DNA of 64,000 bases from Acetobacter garciniae (lineage in GTDB: Bacteria; Pseudomonadota; Alphaproteobacteria; Acetobacterales; Acetobacteraceae). The translations under genes were made by a program, and so were the position numbers. Below the pieces are notes generated by a model, which did not search any database, was not told where the DNA came from, and saw only the letters and a program-made list of their open reading frames with translations. Below are positions 16,790-25,562 of the stretch, one piece after another. The stretch spans positions 1 to 64,000 of the forward strand of contig NZ_JAFVMH010000002.1 of the NCBI RefSeq assembly GCF_017377735.1. The letters run 5' to 3'. Position 1 is the first letter of the stretch, and each line of letters starts with the position of its first letter.

Positions 16790-17701
16790 ATGATGCCCGT
16801 CGCTCCCCCCACCACCCGCGCCGATCCTGCCCGGGCGGAGACGTCCCGCCCAGGTGCTGGCCGCGTCAATGGCGCCAGTCCGGTCAAGCCGCCGGCCAAG
16901 GCGAAGGCAAGCCCGCCCAAGCCCGGCGCAGCGCGTGCAAGTGTGCGTGGCGCAGGCACCCGCCCGGCAGCATCCCGGACCGGGAACGGCCACGATACCG
17001 CCAGACAGGACGCGACCAGACATGACGGGACGGGGCAGGATGCCCCCAAGCCCGGCCTGCGCGAACGCAAGCAGGCCCGCGCCCATGACACGCTGATTGC
17101 CGAGGCCATGCGGCTGTTTTCCGCCCAAGGCTACGACCAGACGACGGTGGACGAAATTGCCGAGGCCGCGGAAATTTCGCGTCGCACCCTGTTCCGCCTG
17201 TTCCAGACAAAGGGCGATATCGTCCTGGCCTGGACACGGGGCATGACCCAGACCCTGACGGAAGCACTGGCCGCCTGCCCCAGGGACATGCCCCCGGCCG
17301 ATGCGATGATGCACGCCTTTACGTCCCTGGTGCCGCGCATTGCCGCCAACCGGCGCGATACCTATGCCTGGGTGTATCTGATCGAGAAAACGCCGTCGCT
17401 GCAAAGCGTGAGCTTGCAGAAATACGCCACATGGGAAAACGGCCTGACCGAAGGGCTGCTGACACGCATTGTCGAGCGCAAGAACCGCAGGAACGCGGCC
17501 CGGCTGATGGCCCGGGGCGGCATTGCCATTTTCCGCACCGCACTGGACGAATGGATCAGGCTGAAGGGGCGGCCCGCTCTGGTGCCGCTTTTGCAAAAAA
17601 CCTACGCCTTGCAGGCATCCCTCTGGCCCACGCCACAGGACGGGGAACCGGACAACGCCGAACCTGTAACCCCAAGGGGACGTAAAACAACTGCCAGATA
17701 G
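16790..17701 (+). CDS. TetR-family regulator with long disordered N-terminus
   Basis: A 303-residue regulator, about 90 residues longer than a usual TetR protein. Residues 1-88 are Pro/Ala/Arg/Lys/Gly-rich and probably disordered. The TetR domain follows: helix 1 around RERKQARAHDTLIAEAMRLF and the HTH at about 114-141 (TTVDEIAEAAEISRRTLFRL). The C-terminal domain contains AWVYLIEKTPSLQ and resembles MftR-type C-terminal regions. Two adjacent ATG codons at 16790 and 16793 follow GAGAGGAG, so the start is secure despite the odd N-terminus; an internal start near residue 88 would restore normal length. Neighbours (ssb and, convergently, ndh) give no target. The basic tail might add nonspecific DNA binding. 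Confidence 0.85.
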   Translation: MMPVAPPTTRADPARAETSRPGAGRVNGASPVKPPAKAKASPPKPGAARASVRGAGTRPAASRTGNGHDTARQDATRHDGTGQDAPKPGLRERKQARAHDTLIAEAMRLFSAQGYDQTTVDEIAEAAEISRRTLFRLFQTKGDIVLAWTRGMTQTLTEALAACPRDMPPADAMMHAFTSLVPRIAANRRDTYAWVYLIEKTPSLQSVSLQKYATWENGLTEGLLTRIVERKNRRNAARLMARGGIAIFRTALDEWIRLKGRPALVPLLQKTYALQASLWPTPQDGEPDNAEPVTPRGRKTTAR

Positions 17702-17702
17702 A

Positions 17703-17738
17703 CCGGGTTTTGCAAAACCGGCTTGGCGGTCCAGTCGA
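17703..17738. repeat. Short repeat element, copy 1 (TTTTGCAAAACCGG...TCCAGTCGA)
   Basis: A near-palindrome (CCGGGTTTTGCAAAACCGG) followed 8 nt later by TCCAGTCGA. The same two blocks, 12 nt apart, recur at 35483-35517. It lies directly after the TetR stop and before repeat copy B. Confidence 0.5.
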
Positions 17739-17792
17739 AAGTCGGCCCACACGGGCAAGGTGAAAAGCCGACTTCAAAAATAGTCGGCAAAG

Positions 17793-17895
17793 TCTTGAAA
17801 GTTTTTGGTGAAGCTTTTTTCAAAAAGCTTCAAAGACCATCCCTTTTTTGAAAAAAGGCGATACCCAAAAACTTTTATGCTTTTATCAGGTCGTT
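17793..17895 (+). repeat. Dispersed double-hairpin repeat, copy B
   Basis: Full copy between the convergent TetR and ndh genes. Outer ends AAAGTTTTTGG (17798-17808) and CCAAAAACTTT (17865-17875); hairpin 1 contains AAGCTTTTTTCAAAAAGCTT (17811-17830); hairpin 2 is CCTTTTTTGAAAAAAGG (17842-17858). It is the cleanest example of the family in this window. Confidence 0.88.
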
Positions 17896-17955
17896 TTTAA
17901 ACGCGCCTAAGGCACGAGCCCGCCAGCCCCATGGACAAGGCCGGCGGGTGCAGCT

Positions 17956-19236
17956 TCAGTCCAGCCGGACGGAGGGGCGCACGAACACGTCCAGCCAGTC
18001 CACAAGGCAGGACATCAGCCCCCGGAACGTGCCGTAAAGTTCAAACTGGTGCTGGCGATAAAGCATCAGATGCACCATGCGTGCGCTGATGCCGCGCAGC
18101 CAGCCGCCACCGAACACCTTGCCGCCCGGGAACGTGCCCCAGCCGTTATAGTCCCCCAGCGCCACGACAGCACCCTTGTTGTGGAACTTGAAGGCAGGCA
18201 AAGGCCGCCCCGCAAGCCAGCCGGGAATGGTACGCGCCAGATGATGGGCCTGCTGGCGGGCCGCCTGCGCGGTGGGGGCCACGGGGCTTTCGGCAATGAA
18301 CGCGCAATCCCCCATGGCGAAGATATTGTCATCTTCCAGCAGTTGCAGGGTGGGACGCACTTCAAGCTGGCCGGAACGCGAAAGCTTGATCCCCGCAAAA
18401 TTCCTGGTTACGTCCGGGGCTTTCACACCCGCGGCCCACACCCGCAACGTCGCGCGAACACGCGTGCCGCCCTTGAGCATGAAGCCGTCCTGGTCCGCCC
18501 CGCTGACCATGGCAGAGGTCTGGACATCCACGCCGATGGCTTCAAGCTGCCTGGCGGCGGCGGCGGAGACCGCTTCGGGGAAGGCGGGCAGGATACGCGG
18601 CCCCGCTTCGAGAAGGGTGATCTTCAGCTTTGGCGGCTTTTTGCCAAAACTGTAGAGGGATGCAAGATCAAGGGCCTTGTGCAGTTCGGCGGCAAGCTGC
18701 GTGCCCGTGGCACCCCCGCCCACGATGGCAATATCCAGTTCCTCGTTATTGCCGAACGCCTTGAGCAGTTCCATGCGGAAGCGGTCGTTGAACCCGTTGG
18801 CTTCGACAAGGTTGTCGATAAACAGGCAATGTTCGGCCACACCGGGTGTTCCGAAGTCATTGGCGCGGCTGCCAATGGACAGGACCAGCGCGTCATATTC
18901 CAACTGGCGTTCGTCCAGTACGACCTCGCCGCTCGAATCGATGACCGGAGCCAGCGTGATGGTCTTGGCCGTGCGGTCCATGCCAGCGATCTCGCCCGGC
19001 CAGAATTCGAAATGATGGCGGCTGGCCTGTGACAGAAAGCTGATACGGTCGTTCTCGTTCGCCGCCGTGCCCGCCGCGAAACAATGCAGCATGGGCTTCC
19101 AGACATGGGCAAAGCTCTTGTCCACCAGCGTAATTTCCGCACGACCCGACTTGCCGACGGAATTGCCCAGCCGGGTGGCCAGGGCAAGACCCGCAACACC
19201 ACCGCCCACGATCACGATCCGAAATTTCTGTGCCAT
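17956..19236 (-). CDS. ndh: Type II NADH:quinone oxidoreductase
   Basis: A 426-residue non-proton-pumping NADH dehydrogenase, a peripheral membrane flavoprotein that passes electrons from NADH to ubiquinone. The start at 19236 (MAQKFRIVIVGGGVAGLALA) follows GGAGG and coincides with the family N-terminus; the longer open frame is not needed. FAD motif GGGVAG is near residue 10; the NAD(P)H motif is GGGATGTQLAAEL near the middle; the conserved WAAGVKAPD and FAMGDCAF segments follow. The C-terminal amphipathic stretch (WLRGISARMVHLMLYRQHQF) probably anchors it to the membrane. It stands alone, convergent with the TetR gene. Such enzymes carry much of the respiratory NADH flux in acetic acid bacteria. 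Confidence 0.93.
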   Translation of the reverse strand: MAQKFRIVIVGGGVAGLALATRLGNSVGKSGRAEITLVDKSFAHVWKPMLHCFAAGTAANENDRISFLSQASRHHFEFWPGEIAGMDRTAKTITLAPVIDSSGEVVLDERQLEYDALVLSIGSRANDFGTPGVAEHCLFIDNLVEANGFNDRFRMELLKAFGNNEELDIAIVGGGATGTQLAAELHKALDLASLYSFGKKPPKLKITLLEAGPRILPAFPEAVSAAAARQLEAIGVDVQTSAMVSGADQDGFMLKGGTRVRATLRVWAAGVKAPDVTRNFAGIKLSRSGQLEVRPTLQLLEDDNIFAMGDCAFIAESPVAPTAQAARQQAHHLARTIPGWLAGRPLPAFKFHNKGAVVALGDYNGWGTFPGGKVFGGGWLRGISARMVHLMLYRQHQFELYGTFRGLMSCLVDWLDVFVRPSVRLD

Positions 19237-19446
19237 CCCTCTATTCCCTCCAACCCTGCCGCGCACCATCCCGCCCCAGAAGGCAATTATGGGGCAAGCC
19301 GGGAAAAACCCTTTTCCATACGTGACACATTCAAAATAACCCAAGGCCCACAGGCCTGATGCCTGCGGGCCGCCGCCGCAGGCGGGGGCAGGCCGGACGA
19401 ACCAACCCACCCCGCCCGCGGCCAGGGCTTGCGCGGCCTTAGCGGA

Positions 19447-20958
19447 TCAGAAGAAGCCCAGCTTCTTTTCGCTATAGCTGACCAGCATGTTTTTGGTCTG
19501 CTGGTAATGTTCAAGCACCATCCTGTGGGTTTCACGCCCGATGCCCGACTTCTTGTAACCGCCAAAGGCCGCATGGGCCGGATAGACGTGATAGCAGTTG
19601 ACCCATACGCGGCCCGCTTCAAGCCCACGGCCCATGCGGTAGCAGGTATTGGCGTTACGGCTCCACACGCCCGACCCCAGGCCGAACGGCGTGTCGTTGG
19701 CGATGGCCAGCGCTTCTTCCTCGGTCTTGAAGGTCGTGACTGCCAGAACGGGGCCAAAAATCTCTTCCTGGAAGATACGCATCTTGTTGTTGCCCTTGAA
19801 CACGGTCGGCTGCACGTAGCACCCCTTGTTCAGGTCCGCGCCAAGATCGGGACGGCCGCCGCCGGTCAGCAACTGGGCCCCTTCTTCCTTGCCGATATCG
19901 ATATAGGACAGGATTTTTTCCTGATGCCCGTGCGAATTCTGCGCACCCATCATGGTGTTGGGGTCCAGCGGGTTCCCCTGGCGGATAGCCTTGATACGGG
20001 GCAGGGCGCGTTCGATGAATTTTTCATAAATCGATTCATGAACCAGCGCGCGGCTGGGGCACGAACAGATCTGCCCCTGGTTGAGGGCGAACATGGTGAA
20101 CCCTTCGATCGCCTTGTCCAGATAGTCGTCATCATGGTCCATGACATCGGCGAAGAAGATGTTGGGGGACTTGCCACCCAGTTCCAGCGTTGCGGGAATC
20201 AGGTTTTCGGCCGCCGCATGCGCGATCATCTTGCCGGTGGGGGTGGAACCGGTAAACGCCACCTTGGCAATACGCGGGCTGGTGGACAGGGCGGCCCCCA
20301 CGTCGCGACCCAGGCCGTTGACGATATTGAGCGTGCCCGGCGGGAACAGGTCCCCGATCAGTTCCATCAGCACCAGAATGCTGGCCGGCGTGGTTTCAGC
20401 CGGTTTCATGACCACGCAGTTGCCCGCGACCAGGGCCGGGGCCAGCTTCCACGACCCCATGAGCAGCGGGAAATTCCACGGAATGATCTGGGCCACAACG
20501 CCCAGGGGCTCATGGAAATGATAGGCGATGGTGGTGTCGTTGATCTCGCTCAGCGTGCCTTCCTGCGCGCGGATGCAACCTGCGAAATACCGGAAATGAT
20601 CGATGGCCAGCGGGATATCGGCCGTGAGCGTTTCGCGGATGGGCTTGCCGTTGTCCCATGTTTCCGCCCGGGCCAGCAGATCGAGATTCTGCTCCATCTT
20701 GTCAGCGGCTTTAAGCAGGATCAGCGCGCGATCGGCAGGCGCCATATGGCCCCATGCGGTCTTGGCCTTGTGCGCAGCATCAAGCGCAAGCTCCACATCC
20801 GCAGCGGTGGAGGCCGGGACTTCGCACAAAACGCGCCCGTCCACGGGGGAGGTATTGGTCAGGTAATGACCTTCGACCGGGGCCACCCATTTTCCACCGA
20901 TGTAGTTGCCATAACGGGATTTAAACGGCGGGGGCGCCGAAATGCTCTCTGACGACAT
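19447..20958 (-). CDS. NAD-dependent aldehyde dehydrogenase (AldB/ExaC type)
   Basis: A 503-residue soluble aldehyde dehydrogenase that oxidises an aldehyde, most likely acetaldehyde, to the acid with NAD(P)+. The catalytic cysteine is C298 in [12 protein letters not shown] and the general base E259 in LELGGKSPN. The [17 protein letters not shown] segment and the C-terminal [24 protein letters not shown] tail match the AldB/ExaC group rather than betaine aldehyde dehydrogenase. In acetic acid bacteria a cytoplasmic enzyme of this kind complements the membrane-bound dehydrogenase. It starts [20 protein letters not shown] and stands alone, with a very long upstream spacer. Confidence 0.93.
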   Translation of the reverse strand: MSSESISAPPPFKSRYGNYIGGKWVAPVEGHYLTNTSPVDGRVLCEVPASTAADVELALDAAHKAKTAWGHMAPADRALILLKAADKMEQNLDLLARAETWDNGKPIRETLTADIPLAIDHFRYFAGCIRAQEGTLSEINDTTIAYHFHEPLGVVAQIIPWNFPLLMGSWKLAPALVAGNCVVMKPAETTPASILVLMELIGDLFPPGTLNIVNGLGRDVGAALSTSPRIAKVAFTGSTPTGKMIAHAAAENLIPATLELGGKSPNIFFADVMDHDDDYLDKAIEGFTMFALNQGQICSCPSRALVHESIYEKFIERALPRIKAIRQGNPLDPNTMMGAQNSHGHQEKILSYIDIGKEEGAQLLTGGGRPDLGADLNKGCYVQPTVFKGNNKMRIFQEEIFGPVLAVTTFKTEEEALAIANDTPFGLGSGVWSRNANTCYRMGRGLEAGRVWVNCYHVYPAHAAFGGYKKSGIGRETHRMVLEHYQQTKNMLVSYSEKKLGFF

Positions 20959-22332
20959 GGGTATATTCCTTCAAGGACAAGACTTTTCGCACCCGGTGGT
21001 CCTTATGGGCGCTCCGTACGGAGCCCAATGGGGCCTGCCGCGATCAGACACATTCGGTCGCATCGCAAAAACCCGGCACGGTGCAGTAAAAAACTCGGCA
21101 AGACGTGCAGGCGTTCTGTCTTTTCCGTCCGCCGGTCGGGCGCATGCAGCCCCCTTCCCGGATCGCAATTCCTGATCGTGTACATCACGCGGACATGATC
21201 TCCTTAAAGATCGGGCAGAACCTGCCTGACACCCCGGCGCAACCCCGGGCCTGTCTATGTCCACCGATATATAGTGATGCCCGGAACGACAAGCGGGGCG
21301 ATGGTAACGTAAGCGTGATATTTGCATCAGGTGCCACAAGGACACGCCTATATATCTTTTAATATCAATTGCTTGTTCTCTTGTGCGAAATAGGACTTAT
21401 TTAGGTCTTTATACAAATCACACGCCCTTCACGCCCGCAGGCGGGCTGCAAAATGCGGCGCATTTTCCAAAGGCCGAGCCCGAAAATGACACTAAGTGTC
21501 ATTTTTTCGGGACTCCGCGTACTGCTTTGATACCCGGCCCGCATAATAAATGGGGCTTGTGAAAGTACTTTCCGAATGAACAGGCTTTTCGCGAGAGAAC
21601 CGACAAGTCTCTTCCCCGCCGCCGTGGACACACGCAGCAGGACCGACCGGCGCGACAAAGCCTGTCATTTCCCTGTACACGTCAGATAGGAGCGCTCCAT
21701 CCGCCAGCAGGCATGTCTTATCTTTGTAAATAGCGGGCAGTGACCCGATGCCGGGGTGGCATGGCGGCACAGGATGAGCAGACCCGACAGGCCGGATTGC
21801 TCCAGCCTTGACCGCCCCCTCCCCCCAAGCGCGACCCATGCCACCGACAGGCGGCTGCACCTTTGCCTGCATTTGGGAACAGGACCGTACAGGCAACCCG
21901 GAGCAGGCCCCGCCCAGTGCCCGGGCCGGATCGTCCCCCTAAGCCACAGAGCCGGCCCGTACCACGTGCCCAGACGGGAGGAGCCCGCGCCCCGGCCGGA
22001 CGACCGCAGCCCGATCACCACCCGCCCCCACCGTAACTCTGCTTGTGCCCAGACCTGACCTGACCTGAGCGTGGGCCAGCAACCCGCCTGGGGGAAAGCC
22101 GTTGTGTGCTTTTCCCCTGCGCGCCGATACGGGCTGTCCCTGCGGGTCAGGCCGGTAGGCGGGGCTTTATTACTCATCGCGTATAGGAGTTTTTCTTTGT
22201 GTTGATTATACGAGTGTTTACCTTCCTTTCCGGCTTGCGCATAAATTTCTTGGCGGACGGACATGTTGCCGCTATAAGCCGCGTCATTCTTTCAAGGCAG
22301 AGCCTCTGTCATTGGAAAGGCTGACGATACAC
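20959..22332. other. Gene-poor 1.37-kb tract between aldehyde dehydrogenase and dksA
   Basis: No supported protein gene. The left part should hold the aldehyde dehydrogenase promoter. 21300-21660 is clearly more AT-rich than the surroundings and contains the three-hairpin cluster listed separately. The open frames here, including a minus-strand frame at 21665-22264, have a composition rich in Trp, Cys, Gly and Arg unlike real proteins of this genome. The last 150 bp should carry the dksA promoter. Confidence 0.6.
21429..21512. other. Cluster of three hairpins in an AT-rich spacer
   Basis: Three inverted repeats in 84 bp: GCCCGC-AG-GCGGGC (21433-21446), AAAATGC-GGC-GCATTTT (21450-21466), and AATGACACT-A-AGTGTCATT (about 21485-21503) extended outward by CCCGAA and TTTTCGGG. 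The third has an A-run before and a T-run after it, so it could act as a terminator in either direction. The function is unknown: a small RNA, a terminator cluster or a palindromic mobile element are all possible. Confidence 0.5.
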
Positions 22333-22746
22333 ATGATTACCCTACCGCCAGATTATCGCCCGTCCGAAGACGAAGAGTTCATGAGCCCTCTTCAGACGGA
22401 ATATTTCCGGCAGAAACTGCTCAAATGGCGCGCCGATCTGCTGAAGGAAGCGGGGGATACCCTGGCCAGCCTGTCAGAAGGTGGCATTCATGAAGCCGAT
22501 ATCACGGACCGTGCGAGTGTCGAAACCGACCGCGCCCTTGAACTGCGCACCCGCGATCGGGCCCGCAAGCTGATCGGCAAGATCAACCTGGCCCTGCAGC
22601 GCATTGAAAACGGCACATACGGCTACTGCGAGGAAACGGGTGAGCCCATCGGCCTGAAGCGGCTGGAAGCCCGGCCGATCGCGACCCTTTCCATCGAGGC
22701 GCAGGAACAGCACGAGCGCATGGAAAAAACCCACCGGGACGATTAA
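22333..22746 (+). CDS. dksA: RNA polymerase-binding transcription factor DksA
   Basis: A 137-residue factor that enters the RNA polymerase secondary channel and works with ppGpp. The coiled-coil tip motif D-x2-D-x-A is D56-I-T-D59-R-A61. In place of the four zinc cysteines of E. coli DksA (C-x2-C-x17-C-x2-C) it has C99-x2-T102-x17-S120-x2-A123, so spacing is kept but only one cysteine remains: a C-T-S-A type that should not need zinc. The ATG at 22333 is chosen; a TTG seven codons upstream is in frame, and a GAAAGG motif lies between them. It is followed 70 bp later by tRNA-Thr. Confidence 0.95.
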   Translation: MITLPPDYRPSEDEEFMSPLQTEYFRQKLLKWRADLLKEAGDTLASLSEGGIHEADITDRASVETDRALELRTRDRARKLIGKINLALQRIENGTYGYCEETGEPIGLKRLEARPIATLSIEAQEQHERMEKTHRDD

Positions 22747-22816
22747 TTTTCGTTTTTTTTGATCCCGGCAGACTTGCGGCGCAACGCGTGAACCGCTAGA
22801 ACGCCCGGCAGACGGC

Positions 22817-22891
<75 letters not shown>

Positions 22892-23407
22892 TGATTTTAC
22901 ACGGCTTTTCCAACCTGATCCCTGTCAGGTTCCATGCCCCGAAAGGCCGAGGCCGTCTTTTTCCCCATTTTTCTTCTTCCCGCCTGTCAGCAAGCCCCTG
23001 TCGCGGGCAGGCTGGCAGGCCTGGCAAATCCCTGGCCCGTTCGGCCCCGGTAGAGATCGCCTCAAAACAACCTATTGATAAAGAGTGATAAAAAGTTTTT
23101 GGGTGTCGCCTTTTTTCAAAAAGATGACGATCCTTGACGCCGTTTGGAACACTCGCTTAGCCTTCCCCACATCAGGGACGCGGCGTATTTTCGCCTGAGA
23201 GCGGGATGGAGAAGTGGGCGACGGGGTTGGCGTGGAGTTTTCACGCCTGATCAGGGCCGCCAGACCGACCCGATCGACTTTTGAAGCACACGCTCAGGAA
23301 AGCACCCGGGACCAGCGTATTTGCCCTAAAGGGAGCAAGCCACGCCCGCGACAGGCATGGCTTGCAGGGATAGGTTGAACGGCGCCGGTTTCAGGCCGGG
23401 TCGTGGC
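22892..23407. other. Spacer after tRNA-Thr(GGT)
   Basis: About 515 bp without a gene. It holds the partial repeat copy C (23051-23139). Close to the lipoprotein stop there is an imperfect hairpin (GCAAGCCA with TGGCTTGC, 23335-23365) that could end its transcript, though no T-run follows. Confidence 0.5.
23051..23139 (-). repeat. Dispersed double-hairpin repeat, copy C (partial)
   Basis: Partial copy in reverse orientation. The left flank (ATCGCCTCAAAACAACCT...) resembles that of copy A; then AAAAGTTTTTGGGTGTCGCC and half of hairpin 2 are present, but the sequence diverges after TCCTTGACG and hairpin 1 is missing. It lies between tRNA-Thr and the convergent lipoprotein gene. Confidence 0.7.
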
Positions 23408-23980
23408 TCAGCGCCCCGTGCCGTCGTGGTCATTCCCGTGGCCGCCGCCCCGGGCGCCACCGTGCTGCCCGCCAGCGCCACCGCCGGGCCTGCCGGACTG
23501 GCCACCCTGCGGGCCCCGTTGGCCACCGCCCATGCCACCTCCTTGCCCGCCGGGACCACCCCCACCGGGGCCCATGCCCTGGCCGCCGCGACCGCCTTCG
23601 CGATTCCCGCCCGGCCCGCCGCCTTGGCCGCCGCCCTGCCCGCCACCGGGGCCACCGCCCGGCCCACGATCATTGCCGCGGCCGTCATTCGGCCCACCAT
23701 GGTTACCACCCGGCCCACGATCCCCGCCACCCGGACCCCCACCGGGACCACCGCCGCCCCGATAGCCACCGCCACCGTAACCGCCGCCGTAACCGCCACC
23801 ACCGCCGTAATAGCCGTAGTCACCCCCATAGCCGGGACCGCCGTAACCCGGACCGCCATAGCCGGGGCCACCATAGCCCGGCCCGCCACACGGGCCGTAG
23901 GGGCGGGGGGCGCAGCCCGCAACGAGCAGGAGCGCGCTCAGGGCGGATGCAGCGCTCAGGCTTGCAACAATACGTTTCAT
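23408..23980 (-). CDS. Glycine-rich lipoprotein of unknown function
   Basis: A 190-residue protein with a lipoprotein signal peptide (MKRIVASLSAASALSALLLV) and lipobox L-V-A-G-C, lipidated C23. After a short Pro/Tyr segment come tandem GPGYG-type repeats, then a Tyr/Gly block, then a long Gly/Pro/Arg/Gln/Asp-rich tail to the end. Over half of the mature protein is glycine. There is no catalytic motif. It lies 70 bp downstream of tyrS on the same strand and may share its transcript. Such glycine- and tyrosine-rich surface lipoproteins could be structural or RNA/polysaccharide binding, but nothing here proves it. The signal peptide argues that the frame is real and not just a GC-rich artefact. 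Confidence 0.72.
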   Translation of the reverse strand: MKRIVASLSAASALSALLLVAGCAPRPYGPCGGPGYGGPGYGGPGYGGPGYGGDYGYYGGGGGYGGGYGGGGYRGGGGPGGGPGGGDRGPGGNHGGPNDGRGNDRGPGGGPGGGQGGGQGGGPGGNREGGRGGQGMGPGGGGPGGQGGGMGGGQRGPQGGQSGRPGGGAGGQHGGARGGGHGNDHDGTGR

Positions 23981-24050
23981 GGCAGTCTCTCTTTTACGCT
24001 CGGGCAGGCACTGAAAACAGGCAGGCTCAGGGGGTCTGGAAGGCCTGGGC

Positions 24051-25313
24051 TTACTCCGCCGCTTTCACCAGCACATGATGTTTACGGCCAGCAGAAAGCC
24101 TGATGGCCCCGTCGACCATATCCTGCATGCAAATCAGGCGGTTTTCATCCTCTATCGCGACATTATTGAGGCGTGCCCCACCGCCACGCACCAGACGGCG
24201 GGCTTCGCCATTGCTTTTGGCCAGCCCAGCCTCCACCAGCAGGCGGAAGGCCGGAATGCCCTCCGCCAGAACCGGGCCGGGCAGCATATGCACGGGCAGG
24301 TCGGCGGCGGTCACGCGGCCTTCCTCAAAGGTCTGGCGCGCGGCCTCGGCGGCGGCAAGGGCTGCCTCGCGCCCGTGGCACAGGGCCGTGGCCTCGGTCG
24401 CCAGAACCTTCTTGGCCTCGTTGATGCCCGCGCCTTCCAGCGCTTCCAGGCTTGCGCATTCCTCCAGCGACAGATCAGTGAACAGGCGCAGGAAACGGCC
24501 CACATCCGCGTCTTCCGTGTTGCGCCAGAACTGCCAGTATTCGAATACCGGCAGATGGGCCGCGGACAGCCAGACAGCGCCATTGGCCGTCTTGCCCATT
24601 TTCGCCCCCGACGCCGTGGTCAGCAGCGGGGTTGTCAGCCCCATGACGGATTTCTGGTCGGTCCGGCGCACCAGTTCCACGCCGGAAATGATATTGCCCC
24701 ACTGGTCGGACCCGCCAAGCTGCAACACTGCACCATGCGTGCGGCTGAGTTCGCGGAAGTCGTAGGACTGGAGAATGGAGTAATTGAACTCCAGAAAGGT
24801 CAGGCCCTGTTCGCGGTCGAGCCGGCTTTTGACGGAGTCGAAGGCCAGCATGCGGTTGATGGAAAAATGCACCCCAACGTCGCGCAGCAGGTCGATATAG
24901 GACAGCCGGTCCAGCCAGTCGGCATTGTTGACCAGCACCGCTTCAGACGCGCCGTCGCCAAAGCTTAAGAACTGGCGCAGGCAGCCTTCGATCCCGGCCA
25001 GGTTGGTGCGGATGACGTCCTCGGTCATCAGCCTGCGGGCTTCCTCGCGGAAGGAAGGATCGCCGATCCGCGCCGTGCCCCCGCCCACAAGGGCGATGGG
25101 GCGGTGGCCGTGCTTTTGCAGCAGCCGCAGCATCATGATCTGGATCAGGCTGCCCACATGCAGGCTGTCGGCCGTGGGGTCGAAGCCGATATAGGCGGTG
25201 ACGGATGTCCGGTCCATGAGGGCATCGAGCGCTTCCGCATCCGTGCACTGGAAAATAAAGCCGCGGGCTGCGGCCTCACGCATGAACGAACTCCGAAATC
25301 CAGTCTCAGCCAT
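24051..25313 (-). CDS. tyrS: Tyrosyl-tRNA synthetase
   Basis: A 420-residue class I synthetase that charges tRNA-Tyr. The HIGH motif appears as HVGS (52-55) after [11 protein letters not shown]; the KMSKS loop is KMGKT (238-242); tyrosine-binding [11 protein letters not shown] and GGSDQWGNI are present. The C-terminal S4-like domain ([20 protein letters not shown]) is intact. The glycine-rich lipoprotein gene follows 70 bp later on the same strand. Upstream 250 bp are gene-free. Confidence 0.97.
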   Translation of the reverse strand: MAETGFRSSFMREAAARGFIFQCTDAEALDALMDRTSVTAYIGFDPTADSLHVGSLIQIMMLRLLQKHGHRPIALVGGGTARIGDPSFREEARRLMTEDVIRTNLAGIEGCLRQFLSFGDGASEAVLVNNADWLDRLSYIDLLRDVGVHFSINRMLAFDSVKSRLDREQGLTFLEFNYSILQSYDFRELSRTHGAVLQLGGSDQWGNIISGVELVRRTDQKSVMGLTTPLLTTASGAKMGKTANGAVWLSAAHLPVFEYWQFWRNTEDADVGRFLRLFTDLSLEECASLEALEGAGINEAKKVLATEATALCHGREAALAAAEAARQTFEEGRVTAADLPVHMLPGPVLAEGIPAFRLLVEAGLAKSNGEARRLVRGGGARLNNVAIEDENRLICMQDMVDGAIRLSAGRKHHVLVKAAE

Positions 25314-25562
25314 TATCCTGTCCCTAATCCTGGGGCCCGCCCTCCGGCCCGCATGGCGCGGGCGGCCCCTTTGGCACAGGCTCTAGCATGGGCAGGGCCG
25401 AACGGAACAGGGGGCGGCCCCGGAACGGCCCCAGATGAAGGGGAGAAAAACCGGAAAGCAGGCCGGACAGCGGACCGGAAAATGGACCGGAAAAGCAAGC
25501 CGGGGCGACAGCCCGAAACAGACCCGGACGAGCCCCCCGGTGCCTGACCCGGCCGGGCGGGT

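Noticed and set aside
19429..20952. A 507-codon plus-strand frame opposite the aldehyde dehydrogenase
   Set aside because: Antisense shadow; no protein-like hydrophobic pattern.
21665..22264. A 199-codon minus-strand frame in the gene-poor tract
   Set aside because: Trp/Cys/Arg/Gly-rich translation, no domain and no good ribosome binding site; codon use unlike neighbours.
23700..23900. Tandem short repeats that might suggest a CRISPR array or minisatellite
   Set aside because: They encode the GPGYG repeats of the lipoprotein in frame; unit length and lack of spacers exclude CRISPR.
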